Source: Clostridia bacterium
GTDB lineage: Bacteria > Bacillota > Clostridia > Oscillospirales > CAG-382
Assembly: GCA_017629175.1 (NCBI GenBank)
Contig: JAGBXS010000113.1
Coordinates: forward strand, 1 to 49,324
Direction of reading: 5' to 3'
DNA: 49,324 nt
Positions 40,801 to 48,776 of this stretch are shown here, piece after piece. The translations under genes and the position numbers were made by a program. Under the pieces are notes generated by a model. It saw only the letters and a program-made list of their open reading frames with translations, did no database searches and was not told where the DNA came from. Position 1 is the stretch's first letter; each line of letters starts with the position of its first letter.

Positions 40801-40829
40801 TTGATTTCCGCAGAAGTTTGTGATAGAAT
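40801..40829 (+). promoter_or_regulatory. Sigma-A promoter for the oxidoreductase trio
   Basis: -35 TTGATT (40801-40806) and -10 TAGAAT (40824-40829) with a 17-base spacer. Moderate match, 45 bases before the start. Confidence 0.55.
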
Positions 40830-40874
40830 AAGATGTTATTATTAACAATACTTGAAAAAAGAGGTGTGCGAAGC

Positions 40875-42320
40875 ATGAAACCAACGGTAGCCGTTATCGG
40901 CGGGGGTGTCGTAGGTAGCCTGATCGCCAGAGAATTAACGAAATACCATCTGAAAGTTGTCCTCATCGAGGCAAGAGAGGACGTTGCCACGGGAGCCACC
41001 GGCGCAAACAGTGCCATCGTCCACGGCGGGTTTGACCCCGTTCCCGGGACCTTGAAGGCAAAGCTGAACGTCAAGGGTGCCGCCATGATGCCCGCATTGG
41101 CAGAAGACCTGGGGGTATCCTACAAGAACAATGGATCCCTGGTGCTGGCCTTCTCCGAAAAGGAGATGGAGCACGTCCGCAAGCTGTATGACCGCGGTAT
41201 TGAAAACGGCGTGCCCGGTCTTTCCGTGCTGAACGCGGAAGAACTGCAGGCATTGGAGCCCAACATTTCCAAGGAGGCGGTTGGCGCATTGCTCTGCTCC
41301 TCTGCGGGGATCGTCTGCCCCTATTCCTTGGCAGTTGCCGCCGCAGGCAACGCGGCAGACAACGGCGCAGAGCTTTTGCTCGCTTCCCCCGTTACCGCCA
41401 TTGAGAAGCAGGACGGGAAATTCCTCCTCACCTGCGGGGAGCATACCGTGGAAGCGGATTACGTGCTGAACTGCGCGGGCGTACGCTCCGACGAGGTGGC
41501 TCGTTTGATCGGCGACGACAGCTTCTCCATCAAGCCCCGTGCGGGAGAGTATCTGCTGTTGGATAAATCCGAGGGCGACACCGTTTCCCACACCATTTTC
41601 CAAACGCCCAACGAGATGGGCAAGGGCATTTTGGTCACGCCTACCGTCCACGGCAATCTGCTGGTAGGCCCCACCGCATTGAACATCGAGGATAAGAGCG
41701 ACACCTCCACCACCAGAGAGGGTCTTGCCTTCGTACGGAGTACCGCTATGCGTTCCGTACCCAATCTCAACTTCCGCGCTGTGATCACCTCCTTCACCGG
41801 GGTGAGAAGCGTACCCAGCTGTGAGGATTTCATCATCCGCTTCTCCGAGAAGGACGCTAAGTTCCTCCACGTGGCAGGTATCGAGTCCCCCGGCCTTTCC
41901 TCCGCTCCCGCCATTGCGCCTTACGTTGTACAGCTTTTGGCTGACGCAGGCTTGGCTTTGGAGAAAAACGAGCAGTTTGACGGCAAGCGGAAGTCCTACC
42001 ATTGGTTCTCTTCCCTCTCCATGGAGGAAAAGAACGCCGTGATCCGTGAAAATCCCGCCTTCGGACGGGTGGTCTGCCGTTGCGAAACGGTAACCGAGGG
42101 TGAGATCGTGGATGCCATCCACCGCGCCCCCAAGGCCACTACCCTGGACGGGCTGAAGCACCGTCTCCGCAGCGGTATGGGCAGATGCCAGGGCGGCTTC
42201 TGCACCCCGCTTTTGGTGGAGATCCTGGCCAGAGAGCTGGGCATTTCCCCCATGGAGGTACAAAAGAGCACCCTCGGCAGCAACCTTCTGATCGAGAAAA
42301 CCAAGGAGGTAGCAGAATGA
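40875..42320 (+). CDS. FAD-dependent oxidoreductase, anaerobic glycerol-3-phosphate dehydrogenase (GlpA)-like
   Basis: A 481-residue flavoprotein of the DAO/GlpA group. The FAD-binding start is TVAVIGGGVVGSLIARELTK (4-23), followed by EDVATGATGANSAIVHGGFD, the flavin-contact motif. It lacks a membrane anchor. The C-terminus (about 390-465) is a BFD-like [2Fe-2S] domain with CxC (VCRCETV) and CQGGFC cysteines, as in GlpA. With the next two genes it forms the trio often seen in Clostridia and commonly linked to glycerol kinase, suggesting oxidation of glycerol-3-phosphate or a 2-hydroxyacid. The ATG at 40875 follows an AAAGAGGTG ribosome site. The stop overlaps the next gene by ATGA. Substrate not certain; no glpK is nearby. 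Confidence 0.82.
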   Translation: MKPTVAVIGGGVVGSLIARELTKYHLKVVLIEAREDVATGATGANSAIVHGGFDPVPGTLKAKLNVKGAAMMPALAEDLGVSYKNNGSLVLAFSEKEMEHVRKLYDRGIENGVPGLSVLNAEELQALEPNISKEAVGALLCSSAGIVCPYSLAVAAAGNAADNGAELLLASPVTAIEKQDGKFLLTCGEHTVEADYVLNCAGVRSDEVARLIGDDSFSIKPRAGEYLLLDKSEGDTVSHTIFQTPNEMGKGILVTPTVHGNLLVGPTALNIEDKSDTSTTREGLAFVRSTAMRSVPNLNFRAVITSFTGVRSVPSCEDFIIRFSEKDAKFLHVAGIESPGLSSAPAIAPYVVQLLADAGLALEKNEQFDGKRKSYHWFSSLSMEEKNAVIRENPAFGRVVCRCETVTEGEIVDAIHRAPKATTLDGLKHRLRSGMGRCQGGFCTPLLVEILARELGISPMEVQKSTLGSNLLIEKTKEVAE

Positions 42321-43558
42321 AAAAAGAGTTAGTCATCATCGGCGGAGGCCCCGCAGGTCTTGCCGCCGCCGTAGCCGCTTACGACAGCGGTGTGCGTGAT
42401 ATTCTGATCTTAGAGAGAGATACCTCCCTGGGCGGTATCTTACAGCAGTGCATCCACAACGGCTTCGGCCTCCACCGCTTCGGTGAAGAGCTGACCGGCC
42501 CCGAATACGCCGCACGGTATGTAAAGCAGGTGCAGGAGAGAGGCATCCAGTCCCTCTGCGGCACCATGGTGCTTTCCGTCTCCCCCGATAAGACCGTCAC
42601 CGCCATGAACAAGCAGATGGGCATCTTCACCCTGGAGGCTACCGCGGTGATCCTTGCCATGGGTTGCAGAGAACGTCCCCGCGGCGCTTTGAGCATCCCC
42701 GGCACCCGTCCCGCAGGTATCTTTACCGCAGGCACGGCACAAAGATTTGTAAACATGGAGGGTTACCTCCCCGGCAAGGAAGTGGTGATTCTTGGCTCCG
42801 GCGACATCGGCCTCATCATGGCACGCCGTATGACCCTGGAGGGCGCCAAGGTAAAGGCCGTGTGCGAGCTGATGCCTTATTCCGGCGGCTTGAACCGTAA
42901 CATCGTGCAGTGCTTGCAGGATTTTGACATTCCTTTGCACCTCAGCACCACCGTCTCCCGCATTCACGGCAAGGAGCGTGTCACCGGTGTCTCCATCGCG
43001 GGGGTGGACGAACGCCTGCAGGTGATCCCCGAGACGGAGACCTATATCCCCTGCGACACTTTGCTTCTCTCCTGCGGTCTGTTGCCCGAAAACGAGCTGA
43101 CCAAATCCGCAGGCATTCCCTTGGATACCATCACCGGCGGTGCAACGGTGAACCAGAACAGAGAGACCGCGTTGGAAGGCGTCTTCGCCTGCGGTAACGT
43201 TCTGCACGTACACGACCTGGTGGACTTCGTTTCCGAGGAAGCGGTTCTGGCAGGCAATGCCGCCGCGGCGTACATTCAAGGCAACGCCCCCGCCAAGGAC
43301 ACCTCCCTCACCGTCAAGGCGGCAGGCAAGGTGCGTTACACCGTTCCCCAGCGTATTGACAGCGCATCTCAGGAGGTAGCCCTGTTCTTCCGTGTGGGAA
43401 GCGTGGCGGATAACGCCGTGCTTACCGTGAAATGCGGAGACAAGGTGCTTCTCACCAAGAAAAAGCGCCGTATGACCCCCGGCGAAATGGAATCCGTCCG
43501 TCTTTCCGCCAAGCTTCTTGCCGAGGCTGAGGGCGAACTGACGGTTAGCGTAGATTGA
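42317..43558 (+). CDS. NAD(P)/FAD-dependent pyridine nucleotide-disulfide-type oxidoreductase
   Basis: A 413-residue flavoprotein with FAD loop IIGGGPAGLAAAVAAYD (7-23), a second dinucleotide loop VVILGSGDIGLIMARRM (about 154-170), and the C-terminal FAD motif EGVFACGNVLHVHDLVDFVSEEA. The active-site region GGILQQCIHNGFG and GCRERPRGALSIPGTRPAGI match the partner subunit of GlpA-like dehydrogenases. It probably passes electrons from the GlpA-like protein to NAD(P) or another acceptor. The ATG overlaps the upstream stop. The DUF1667 gene follows 20 bases later with its own ribosome site. Confidence 0.85.
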   Translation: MKKELVIIGGGPAGLAAAVAAYDSGVRDILILERDTSLGGILQQCIHNGFGLHRFGEELTGPEYAARYVKQVQERGIQSLCGTMVLSVSPDKTVTAMNKQMGIFTLEATAVILAMGCRERPRGALSIPGTRPAGIFTAGTAQRFVNMEGYLPGKEVVILGSGDIGLIMARRMTLEGAKVKAVCELMPYSGGLNRNIVQCLQDFDIPLHLSTTVSRIHGKERVTGVSIAGVDERLQVIPETETYIPCDTLLLSCGLLPENELTKSAGIPLDTITGGATVNQNRETALEGVFACGNVLHVHDLVDFVSEEAVLAGNAAAAYIQGNAPAKDTSLTVKAAGKVRYTVPQRIDSASQEVALFFRVGSVADNAVLTVKCGDKVLLTKKKRRMTPGEMESVRLSAKLLAEAEGELTVSVD

Positions 43559-43578
43559 CGGAAAGGAAGGTAAAAGCG

Positions 43579-43929
43579 ATGAAAACAACCGAGCTGACTT
43601 GTATCGTCTGCCCCATGGGCTGTACCCTCACCGTCACCCAGGATGAAGCGGGCAAGATCCTTTCCGTTACCGGCAACACCTGCCCCAGAGGTGCGGTTTA
43701 CGGCGAAAACGAGCTTTTGCACCCCGTCCGTACCCTGACCACCACCGTGAGAACCAAGGGCGGCAGACTGCTTCCCGTAAAAACCGATAAACCCATCCCC
43801 AAGGAGCATCTTTTTGACGCCATGGAGCAGGTCAACCGCCTCTCCGCCCCCGATAATGCCAAAATCGGTGACGTTCTCTTGGCAGACCTCTTCGGCGCCA
43901 ATTTGGTGGCCACCGCAGATCTCTGCTGA
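43579..43929 (+). CDS. DUF1667 cysteine-rich protein
   Basis: A 116-residue protein of the DUF1667 family. Its N-terminal LTCIVCPMGCTLTV has Cys8, Cys11 and Cys15, and GNTCPRGAVYG supplies a fourth, a likely iron-sulfur site. The family accompanies GlpA-like flavoprotein pairs and is thought to be an electron-transfer or assembly partner; its exact role is unknown. The ATG at 43579 was chosen over an in-frame TTG at 43555 because GAAAGGAAGG lies 8-9 bases upstream. Confidence 0.88.
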   Translation: MKTTELTCIVCPMGCTLTVTQDEAGKILSVTGNTCPRGAVYGENELLHPVRTLTTTVRTKGGRLLPVKTDKPIPKEHLFDAMEQVNRLSAPDNAKIGDVLLADLFGANLVATADLC

Positions 43930-43952
43930 AAACCCAAACATAAGGACGTTTT

Positions 43953-45332
43953 ATGACCAAGACCGTTAGTACAAGCGAAAACAAAATGGCCGTCATGCCG
44001 GAGGGCAAGCTCCTTCTGAACATGGCGTGGCCCCTCATCAGCTCCATGCTGGTGCAGGCGCTCTATAATATTGTAGACAGCGTTTACGTCACCCAATACA
44101 ACCCTGCCGCCGCAACGGCACTTTCTCTGGCGTTCCCCATTCAGAACCTGCAGATCGGCTTTGCCACCGGCGTGGGCGTGGGTGTCAACGCCTTGCTCTC
44201 CCGCTTTTTGGGAGAGGGACAGAGAGAACGGGGCAGCCGCGTAGCGGGGAACGGTCTGTTCCTCTCCGCCGTGGTTACCGTGCTGTTTATGCTCTTCGGC
44301 TTCTTCGGCGCACGCCCCTTCTTTGAGATGCAGTCCGACGTGCCCTTTACCATCGACGGCGGCTCCGCTTACGTATCCATTTGCTGTATCTGGATCGCGG
44401 GCATCGTCTTCGAGGTGGTGTTTGAGCGTATGCTCCAAGCCACGGGCAGAACCGTGTACACCCTGTACACCCAGGGTACCGGCGCGGTGTTGAACATCAT
44501 TCTCGACCCCGTGTTCATCTTTGGCGTTCCCGCCCTGGGCATTCCCGAAATGGGCCTTGCCGGTGCGGCAGTTGCCACGGTCATCGGTCAGTGGGTTGCG
44601 GCAATTCTGGCGTTGATCTTCAACCTGAAGTGCAACAAGGACGTGGATTTCCGCCTTTCCTATCTGGCACCCAAGTGGCATTACATCAAGGAGATCCTCT
44701 CCATCGGCGTGCCCTCTGCCATTATGATGGCCATCGGTGCGATCATGAACTTTGGCATCAACCGCATTCTCCAAGGCTTTTCCGAGGTTGCCACGGGCGT
44801 CTTCGGGATCTATTACAAGATCCAGAGCGTGTTCTTTATGCCGGTATTCGGTATGAACAACGCCTGCATTTCCATCGTGGCCTTTAACTACGGCTACCGC
44901 AAGCCCAAGCGAATCACCCGCACCTTGAAGCTTACCTGCACCATCGCCCTGGGCGTGATGATTGCTGGCTGGCTCACCTTCCAGCTGGCGCCGGATTTCT
45001 TGATGAATCTGTTCAACGCAGACGAAGAATTCCTTGCCATCGGCACGGTGGCGTTGCGCACCATCAGCTGGTCCTTCCCCATCGCGGCAGTTGCCATTGC
45101 CCTCTCCGCCTCCTTCCAGGCATTGGGCAACGGGTTCTATTCCACCATCGTGTCTCTGAGCAGACAGCTGGTGGTGTTGCTCCCTGCGGCATACCTGCTC
45201 AGCCTCACCGGCGTGCTGGACAGCGTTTGGTGGGCGTTCCCCATTGCAGAGCTGGTGAGCTTGGCGGCCACCCTGATCCTCTTCGCCCGCATCTACCGCA
45301 AAAAGGTCAAGCCTTTGAAGGAAGCAGAATAA
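43953..45332 (+). CDS. MATE family efflux transporter
   Basis: A 459-residue membrane exporter with twelve predicted helices of the MATE fold. It has the typical start PLISSMLVQALYNIVDSVYVTQY, GVGVGVNALLSRFLGEGQRE in the second helix pair, and ERMLQATGRTVYTLYTQGTGAVLNIILDPVFIFG. It exports drugs or metabolites using Na+ or H+ gradients. It is 23 bases after the DUF1667 gene and may be co-transcribed. A hairpin terminator shared with fic follows. Confidence 0.93.
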   Translation: MTKTVSTSENKMAVMPEGKLLLNMAWPLISSMLVQALYNIVDSVYVTQYNPAAATALSLAFPIQNLQIGFATGVGVGVNALLSRFLGEGQRERGSRVAGNGLFLSAVVTVLFMLFGFFGARPFFEMQSDVPFTIDGGSAYVSICCIWIAGIVFEVVFERMLQATGRTVYTLYTQGTGAVLNIILDPVFIFGVPALGIPEMGLAGAAVATVIGQWVAAILALIFNLKCNKDVDFRLSYLAPKWHYIKEILSIGVPSAIMMAIGAIMNFGINRILQGFSEVATGVFGIYYKIQSVFFMPVFGMNNACISIVAFNYGYRKPKRITRTLKLTCTIALGVMIAGWLTFQLAPDFLMNLFNADEEFLAIGTVALRTISWSFPIAAVAIALSASFQALGNGFYSTIVSLSRQLVVLLPAAYLLSLTGVLDSVWWAFPIAELVSLAATLILFARIYRKKVKPLKEAE

Positions 45333-45348
45333 ACGCTTTTTTACAAAC

Positions 45349-45376
45349 AAAACACCCTCAAGTCGAGGGTGTTTTT
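45349..45376. terminator. Bidirectional terminator overlapping the end of fic
   Basis: AAAACACCCTC (45349-45359) pairs with GAGGGTGTTTT (45365-45375). It serves the MATE gene on the plus strand and the fic gene on the minus strand. The stem also encodes the last fic codons. Confidence 0.9.
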
Positions 45377-45984
45377 CCTTGCAATTCTTCCGTTTTGTAC
45401 GTGGTATAGCCTTCGTAATAATAGCTATGGTCGATGCCCTTCATATAAAGTGTGCGGCTGTGAATATCGTCGGCGAGGGCGTTCTTTAAGAGATATTTGA
45501 TCTCGATATCCTTGATAGGACTGCGCTCCATGGCCAAGAGGTAATCCTCCTTATCCACCAAACTCCAATCCACCACCTTGCCCAGTTCTTTCTTCAAAAT
45601 GCAATCCAGCCAGATGCGGGTGCTTCTACCATTGCCCTCACGAAAAGGATGGGCGATGTTCATTTCCACATACTTTTCCACGATCTCTTCGAAGGTGGTC
45701 TGGGGCATTTTCTCAATATTCTGCAACGCCGCCTCCAAATACATCACCGGAGCAAAGCGAAAATTCCCCTTTGAGAGATTCACGGTGCGGATCTCCCCTG
45801 CGAAATCGTAGATCTCGTCAAAAAGATAGCGGTGAATGACCTGCAGGGACGCAAAGGTTCCTGCTGCCACGGTGTCCAGCACCCCGCTCTCAAAAAGCTC
45901 TGCCGCTTTCTTTTTACTGATTCTTTCTTCTGCCTCTGCAAGGGTGGGAGATTCTGTGATCCCCAGCTTGTTCTTCCGTGCCAT
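45358..45984 (-). CDS. fic: Fic domain protein adenylyltransferase-like
   Basis: A 208-residue cytosolic Fic protein that would transfer AMP (or another NMP) from ATP to a hydroxyl group of a target. The catalytic motif [12 protein letters not shown] (112-123) matches HxFx(D/E)GNGRxxR in full. The flap region SKGNFRF and the N-terminal [35 protein letters not shown] are typical of cell-filamentation Fic proteins. No inhibitory (S/T)xxxE(G/N) helix could be identified with confidence, and no antitoxin gene is adjacent. The ATG at 45984 was preferred over one at 46047 because GGGAGC precedes it and the upstream extension overlaps the promoter. Confidence 0.88.
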   Translation of the reverse strand: MARKNKLGITESPTLAEAEERISKKKAAELFESGVLDTVAAGTFASLQVIHRYLFDEIYDFAGEIRTVNLSKGNFRFAPVMYLEAALQNIEKMPQTTFEEIVEKYVEMNIAHPFREGNGRSTRIWLDCILKKELGKVVDWSLVDKEDYLLAMERSPIKDIEIKYLLKNALADDIHSRTLYMKGIDHSYYYEGYTTYKTEELQGKTPST

Positions 45985-46018
45985 GACATTCGCTCCCGAT
46001 AATCTTTCTTTCGGATAT

Positions 46019-46047
46019 AGTATACCACATTTCCCTGTGTTTTGCAA
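46019..46047 (-). promoter_or_regulatory. Sigma-A promoter for fic
   Basis: On the minus strand, -35 TTGCAA (46042-46047) and -10 TATACT (46019-46024) have a 17-base spacer, 34 bases before the start codon. Confidence 0.75.
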
Positions 46048-46054
46048 GTTTTCT

Positions 46055-46077
46055 CGCCCCTTTTTGGGGCGTTTTTT
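46055..46077 (+). terminator. Small terminator between divergent promoters
   Basis: CGCCCC (46055-46060) pairs with GGGGCG (46066-46071), and TTTTTT follows on the plus strand. It sits between the fic promoter and the metallophosphoesterase promoter and faces the latter. Confidence 0.6.
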
Positions 46078-46085
46078 GAAACCTG

Positions 46086-46115
46086 TTGACAGGCAGGCAC
46101 GCGCTATGGTACAAT
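46086..46115 (+). promoter_or_regulatory. Sigma-A promoter for the metallophosphoesterase gene
   Basis: -35 TTGACA (46086-46091) and -10 TACAAT (46110-46115) with an 18-base spacer, 29 bases before the ATG. Confidence 0.78.
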
Positions 46116-46144
46116 GATTCTATCAAAACACAAGGAGTGCGCTT

Positions 46145-48151
46145 ATGAAAAAACTGCTTTTCACCCTTTTGGCGATCCTGCTCACCCTTTCCCTCTCCGC
46201 CGCGCTGGTTTCCTGCGGAAGTGAAGAAACGTCCTCTGCCGAAGGAGGATCTTCCGAAGCCGAAACCCCATCCGCCGAAGAAAGCTCTGAGGCGGAGCAA
46301 ACCGACACTTCCGATCCCATCGCAGTGGAAAACGGGCTTGCGGTGTATATGCCGGAAAGCGGAGAACTGAAGATCGCGCAGTTTGCCGACCTGCATTTCG
46401 GCATCGAGGGCAACGCCTACCACAACGACAAGACAGCACGTACCAAGGCGTATATGCAGTACGTGGTGGAAACGGAAAAGCCCGACCTCATCGTCTGCTC
46501 GGGAGATAACATCCTCTCCACCGGGGTGGAAAAGCTGAAGGAATTCGTAGAACTGATGGAAAGCTTTCAGACCCCCTGGACCTTTATCTACGGCAACCAC
46601 GATGCGGAAGGCATCGCCGCGGGGTACAGCAAGCAATCCCTTTCCGACTATCTGGAGTCCTGCGAGACCACCTACCTGCTGTACGATGCGGGCTACGTGG
46701 AAACGGATGCCAATCGCTACGGCAACTTCTCCATTTCCGTGCTGAACAACAACGGCACCAAGCAGCTTGGCGCATTGATCCTGCTGGATGCGGGCACTCA
46801 CAACGGAAGTAACTACGAATCCCTTACCGAAGGGCAGATCGCTTGGTACAAATCGGAGATCGACAAGCTAAGCGCCCTCTACACCGGGGAAGGTGTCATG
46901 CCCTCCGTGGTGTTCTCCCACATCCAGATCCCCGAGTATTACACCGCCTACAAGGCGGCTCTGGCGGGGAACGGCGCTTCCTTCGTCATCAAGCAGGAGC
47001 TTCCCTCCTCCGAGATCGAGGGCATCTTCACCGGCGGCCCCACCGACAAGAACACAGGTATGTTTGAGGCCATGAAGGAAGTCGGCAGCACCGTCGCCTT
47101 CTTCTGCGGCCACGCCCACACCTTTGATTTCCAAGTGAAAATGGACGGCATCGTTTTGGGCTTTGGCCCCCAGACGGGCTTCTCCACCTTGTTTGAGGAC
47201 AACGACCTCCCCCGCAGAACCTACGTCTACGTCTTTGACAAGGACTTCAACTTCACCACCGAGGTCTGCACCGAGAAGGGAGACGGGCTGGGGCTGACCT
47301 ATTGGGGAACCTTTGACGATTCCGCCGTCTACAACGAAGCCGACGGCACTTATACCGTCTCCCGCAACTTCAGCTACGGCAACTCCATTCTCTTCGCCTT
47401 TGAGGGCGTGCGCCTCACCACAGACAACACTACCTTCGAAGGCGAGTTCAAGGTGGCAACCTCTGCCCAATACAAGGGCGGCTTCTACTGCCCCGACGGC
47501 AAGACCTTGATCTTTGACAGTGTCACCGCAAAAACATGCACCTTTGTTTATGATCCTGCCAAGAATACCCTCGCCGTCTCCACCGCAGACATCCCCGTTG
47601 ACCCCAACGCACCCAAGGGTGTAAAGGTCTCCACCGTCAATAAGGACGCGGGCGGCGATGCCGTGGCGGTTTGGACGGAAGCAGGCACCAAGATCAAATA
47701 CGTGACCGATGCCTCTAAGGGAGAGGGCAATTGGATCGGTAACGGCTGGCGTTACTACATCGTCATTGACGCCGAGGGCAGAATCGCCTACGCCGTGCTT
47801 TGGCCCCTCAGCGGCTACGGCGGCCCCATGGGCTCCAGCTATTACACCCACCCGGTGTATTCCTCCAACTATCAGAACAACCCCGCCATTCAGCTGTTGG
47901 ACGGCTTTGCCAACGACTGGGCAAGCGGCGGCATCGGCTACACCCTGTTTGAGATCGTCATTCCCGAAGGCGGCTTTGCCATCACCAGCCACGGCGCACC
48001 CAATTACGAGCTGGTGGATATGCTCTCCCAAGGAACGGTAGAGGATTACGGTGTCGCCAACATCAACACCCGTTCTCTGTATAACAGCAATATCCGCGTC
48101 CGCTTCGACCCCGAAACCAATACCGTGTCCATCACCACAGTGGACGAGTAA
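46145..48151 (+). CDS. Secreted calcineurin-like metallophosphoesterase lipoprotein
   Basis: A 668-residue predicted lipoprotein. A signal peptide is followed by a lipobox (LVSC, Cys24) and a Ser/Glu-rich tether (25-58). The phosphoesterase domain (about 70-400) carries Asp82/His84 (ADLHFG), Asp121-Asn122 (CSGDN), Asn151-His152-Asp153 (GNHD), FSHIQ and GHAHTF, the complete two-metal set of the family. The C-terminal 270 residues form additional beta domains with aromatic-rich strands, possibly a binding module. It is anchored outside the cell, and the substrate is unknown. AAGGAG precedes the ATG. It is monocistronic between its own promoter and terminator. Confidence 0.88.
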   Translation: MKKLLFTLLAILLTLSLSAALVSCGSEETSSAEGGSSEAETPSAEESSEAEQTDTSDPIAVENGLAVYMPESGELKIAQFADLHFGIEGNAYHNDKTARTKAYMQYVVETEKPDLIVCSGDNILSTGVEKLKEFVELMESFQTPWTFIYGNHDAEGIAAGYSKQSLSDYLESCETTYLLYDAGYVETDANRYGNFSISVLNNNGTKQLGALILLDAGTHNGSNYESLTEGQIAWYKSEIDKLSALYTGEGVMPSVVFSHIQIPEYYTAYKAALAGNGASFVIKQELPSSEIEGIFTGGPTDKNTGMFEAMKEVGSTVAFFCGHAHTFDFQVKMDGIVLGFGPQTGFSTLFEDNDLPRRTYVYVFDKDFNFTTEVCTEKGDGLGLTYWGTFDDSAVYNEADGTYTVSRNFSYGNSILFAFEGVRLTTDNTTFEGEFKVATSAQYKGGFYCPDGKTLIFDSVTAKTCTFVYDPAKNTLAVSTADIPVDPNAPKGVKVSTVNKDAGGDAVAVWTEAGTKIKYVTDASKGEGNWIGNGWRYYIVIDAEGRIAYAVLWPLSGYGGPMGSSYYTHPVYSSNYQNNPAIQLLDGFANDWASGGIGYTLFEIVIPEGGFAITSHGAPNYELVDMLSQGTVEDYGVANINTRSLYNSNIRVRFDPETNTVSITTVDE

Positions 48152-48166
48152 AAATTTAAGCAACAC

Positions 48167-48197
48167 AAAAGCACCCTCCGTTTGAAGGGTGCTTTTT
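48167..48197 (+). terminator. Rho-independent terminator
   Basis: AAAAGCACCCT (48167-48177) pairs with AGGGTGCTTTT (48186-48196), with a T-run at the end of the stem. Confidence 0.9.
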
Positions 48198-48275
48198 GCA
48201 CCAAATTTCGTCATTCTTCATACTCTTTCAATGGACAGCAATCTGTTCTATTATCAAACAAAGGAGGCTTTCGAT

Positions 48276-48470
48276 TTGGAACCCTTGGACCAATTTGTGG
48301 CGGACATGATGGCTTTTGAAGAAAGCATGTTCCCCGCAAAGATCTCCCTTGCCATGTCCTACGTGCCCAATCAGCCTTTTGAAAATCTTTATGACGAAAA
48401 AGAAGCTTTGGCGCAAGGCACCCTCTTCCGTTCGCTGAACTTCCCCTTTGTAGGAGGAAAGATGCGATGA
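48276..48470 (+). CDS. cotJA: Spore coat protein CotJA
   Basis: A roughly 64-residue protein with the CotJA pattern SLAMSYVPNQPFENLYDEKEALAQGTLFRSLNFPF. In Bacillus the family is needed for normal spore coat composition together with CotJB and CotJC, and it is made in the mother cell under sigma-E. I place the start at a TTG at 48276 because a perfect AAAGGAGG (48260-48267) lies 8 bases upstream. In-frame ATGs at 48189 and 48231 have no ribosome site. A CATACTCT at 48219-48226 resembles a sigma-E -10, but a matching -35 is weak. The stop overlaps cotJB by ATGA. Confidence 0.85.
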   Translation: MEPLDQFVADMMAFEESMFPAKISLAMSYVPNQPFENLYDEKEALAQGTLFRSLNFPFVGGKMR

Positions 48471-48775
48471 ACAACACTGCCTACGAAACCGCCCTGCAGA
48501 AGATTCGGGAGGCGGCGTTTGCCCTCCACGAGCTTGTGCTGTATCTGGACACCCACCCGGGAAACCGCAAGGCTTTATCCCTTTACAAGACGTACAAAAA
48601 GAAGCACGACGACCTCTGCACCGCTTTTGAAAAAGAGCACGGCCCCCTCACCGCCTTCGGTGTAAACGGCGACCGTTGGACCTGGACGGAGCATTCCTGG
48701 CCATGGCAGAACTGCCGGCAGAATTGCCTTGGTACTCCCGGCGAAAACGCCCGCCCGTGGAAAGGAGAGGATTGA
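48467..48775 (+). CDS. cotJB: Spore coat protein CotJB
   Basis: A 102-residue protein with the CotJB core: ALQKIREAAFALHELVLYLDTHPGNRKALSLYKTY followed by EKEHGPLTAFGVNGDRWTWTEHSWPWQ. The family usually ends soon after the WPW segment. Here about 22 further residues (including two Cys) follow, a lineage-specific tail. It is part of the cotJABC spore-coat operon, overlapping cotJA and one base from cotJC. Confidence 0.9.
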   Translation: MNNTAYETALQKIREAAFALHELVLYLDTHPGNRKALSLYKTYKKKHDDLCTAFEKEHGPLTAFGVNGDRWTWTEHSWPWQNCRQNCLGTPGENARPWKGED

Positions 48776-48776
48776 T

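Noticed and set aside
43698..45350. 550-codon antisense frame over the MATE and DUF1667 genes
   Set aside because: It opposes genes with clear family motifs; the translation is His/Glu/Gly-rich without domains.
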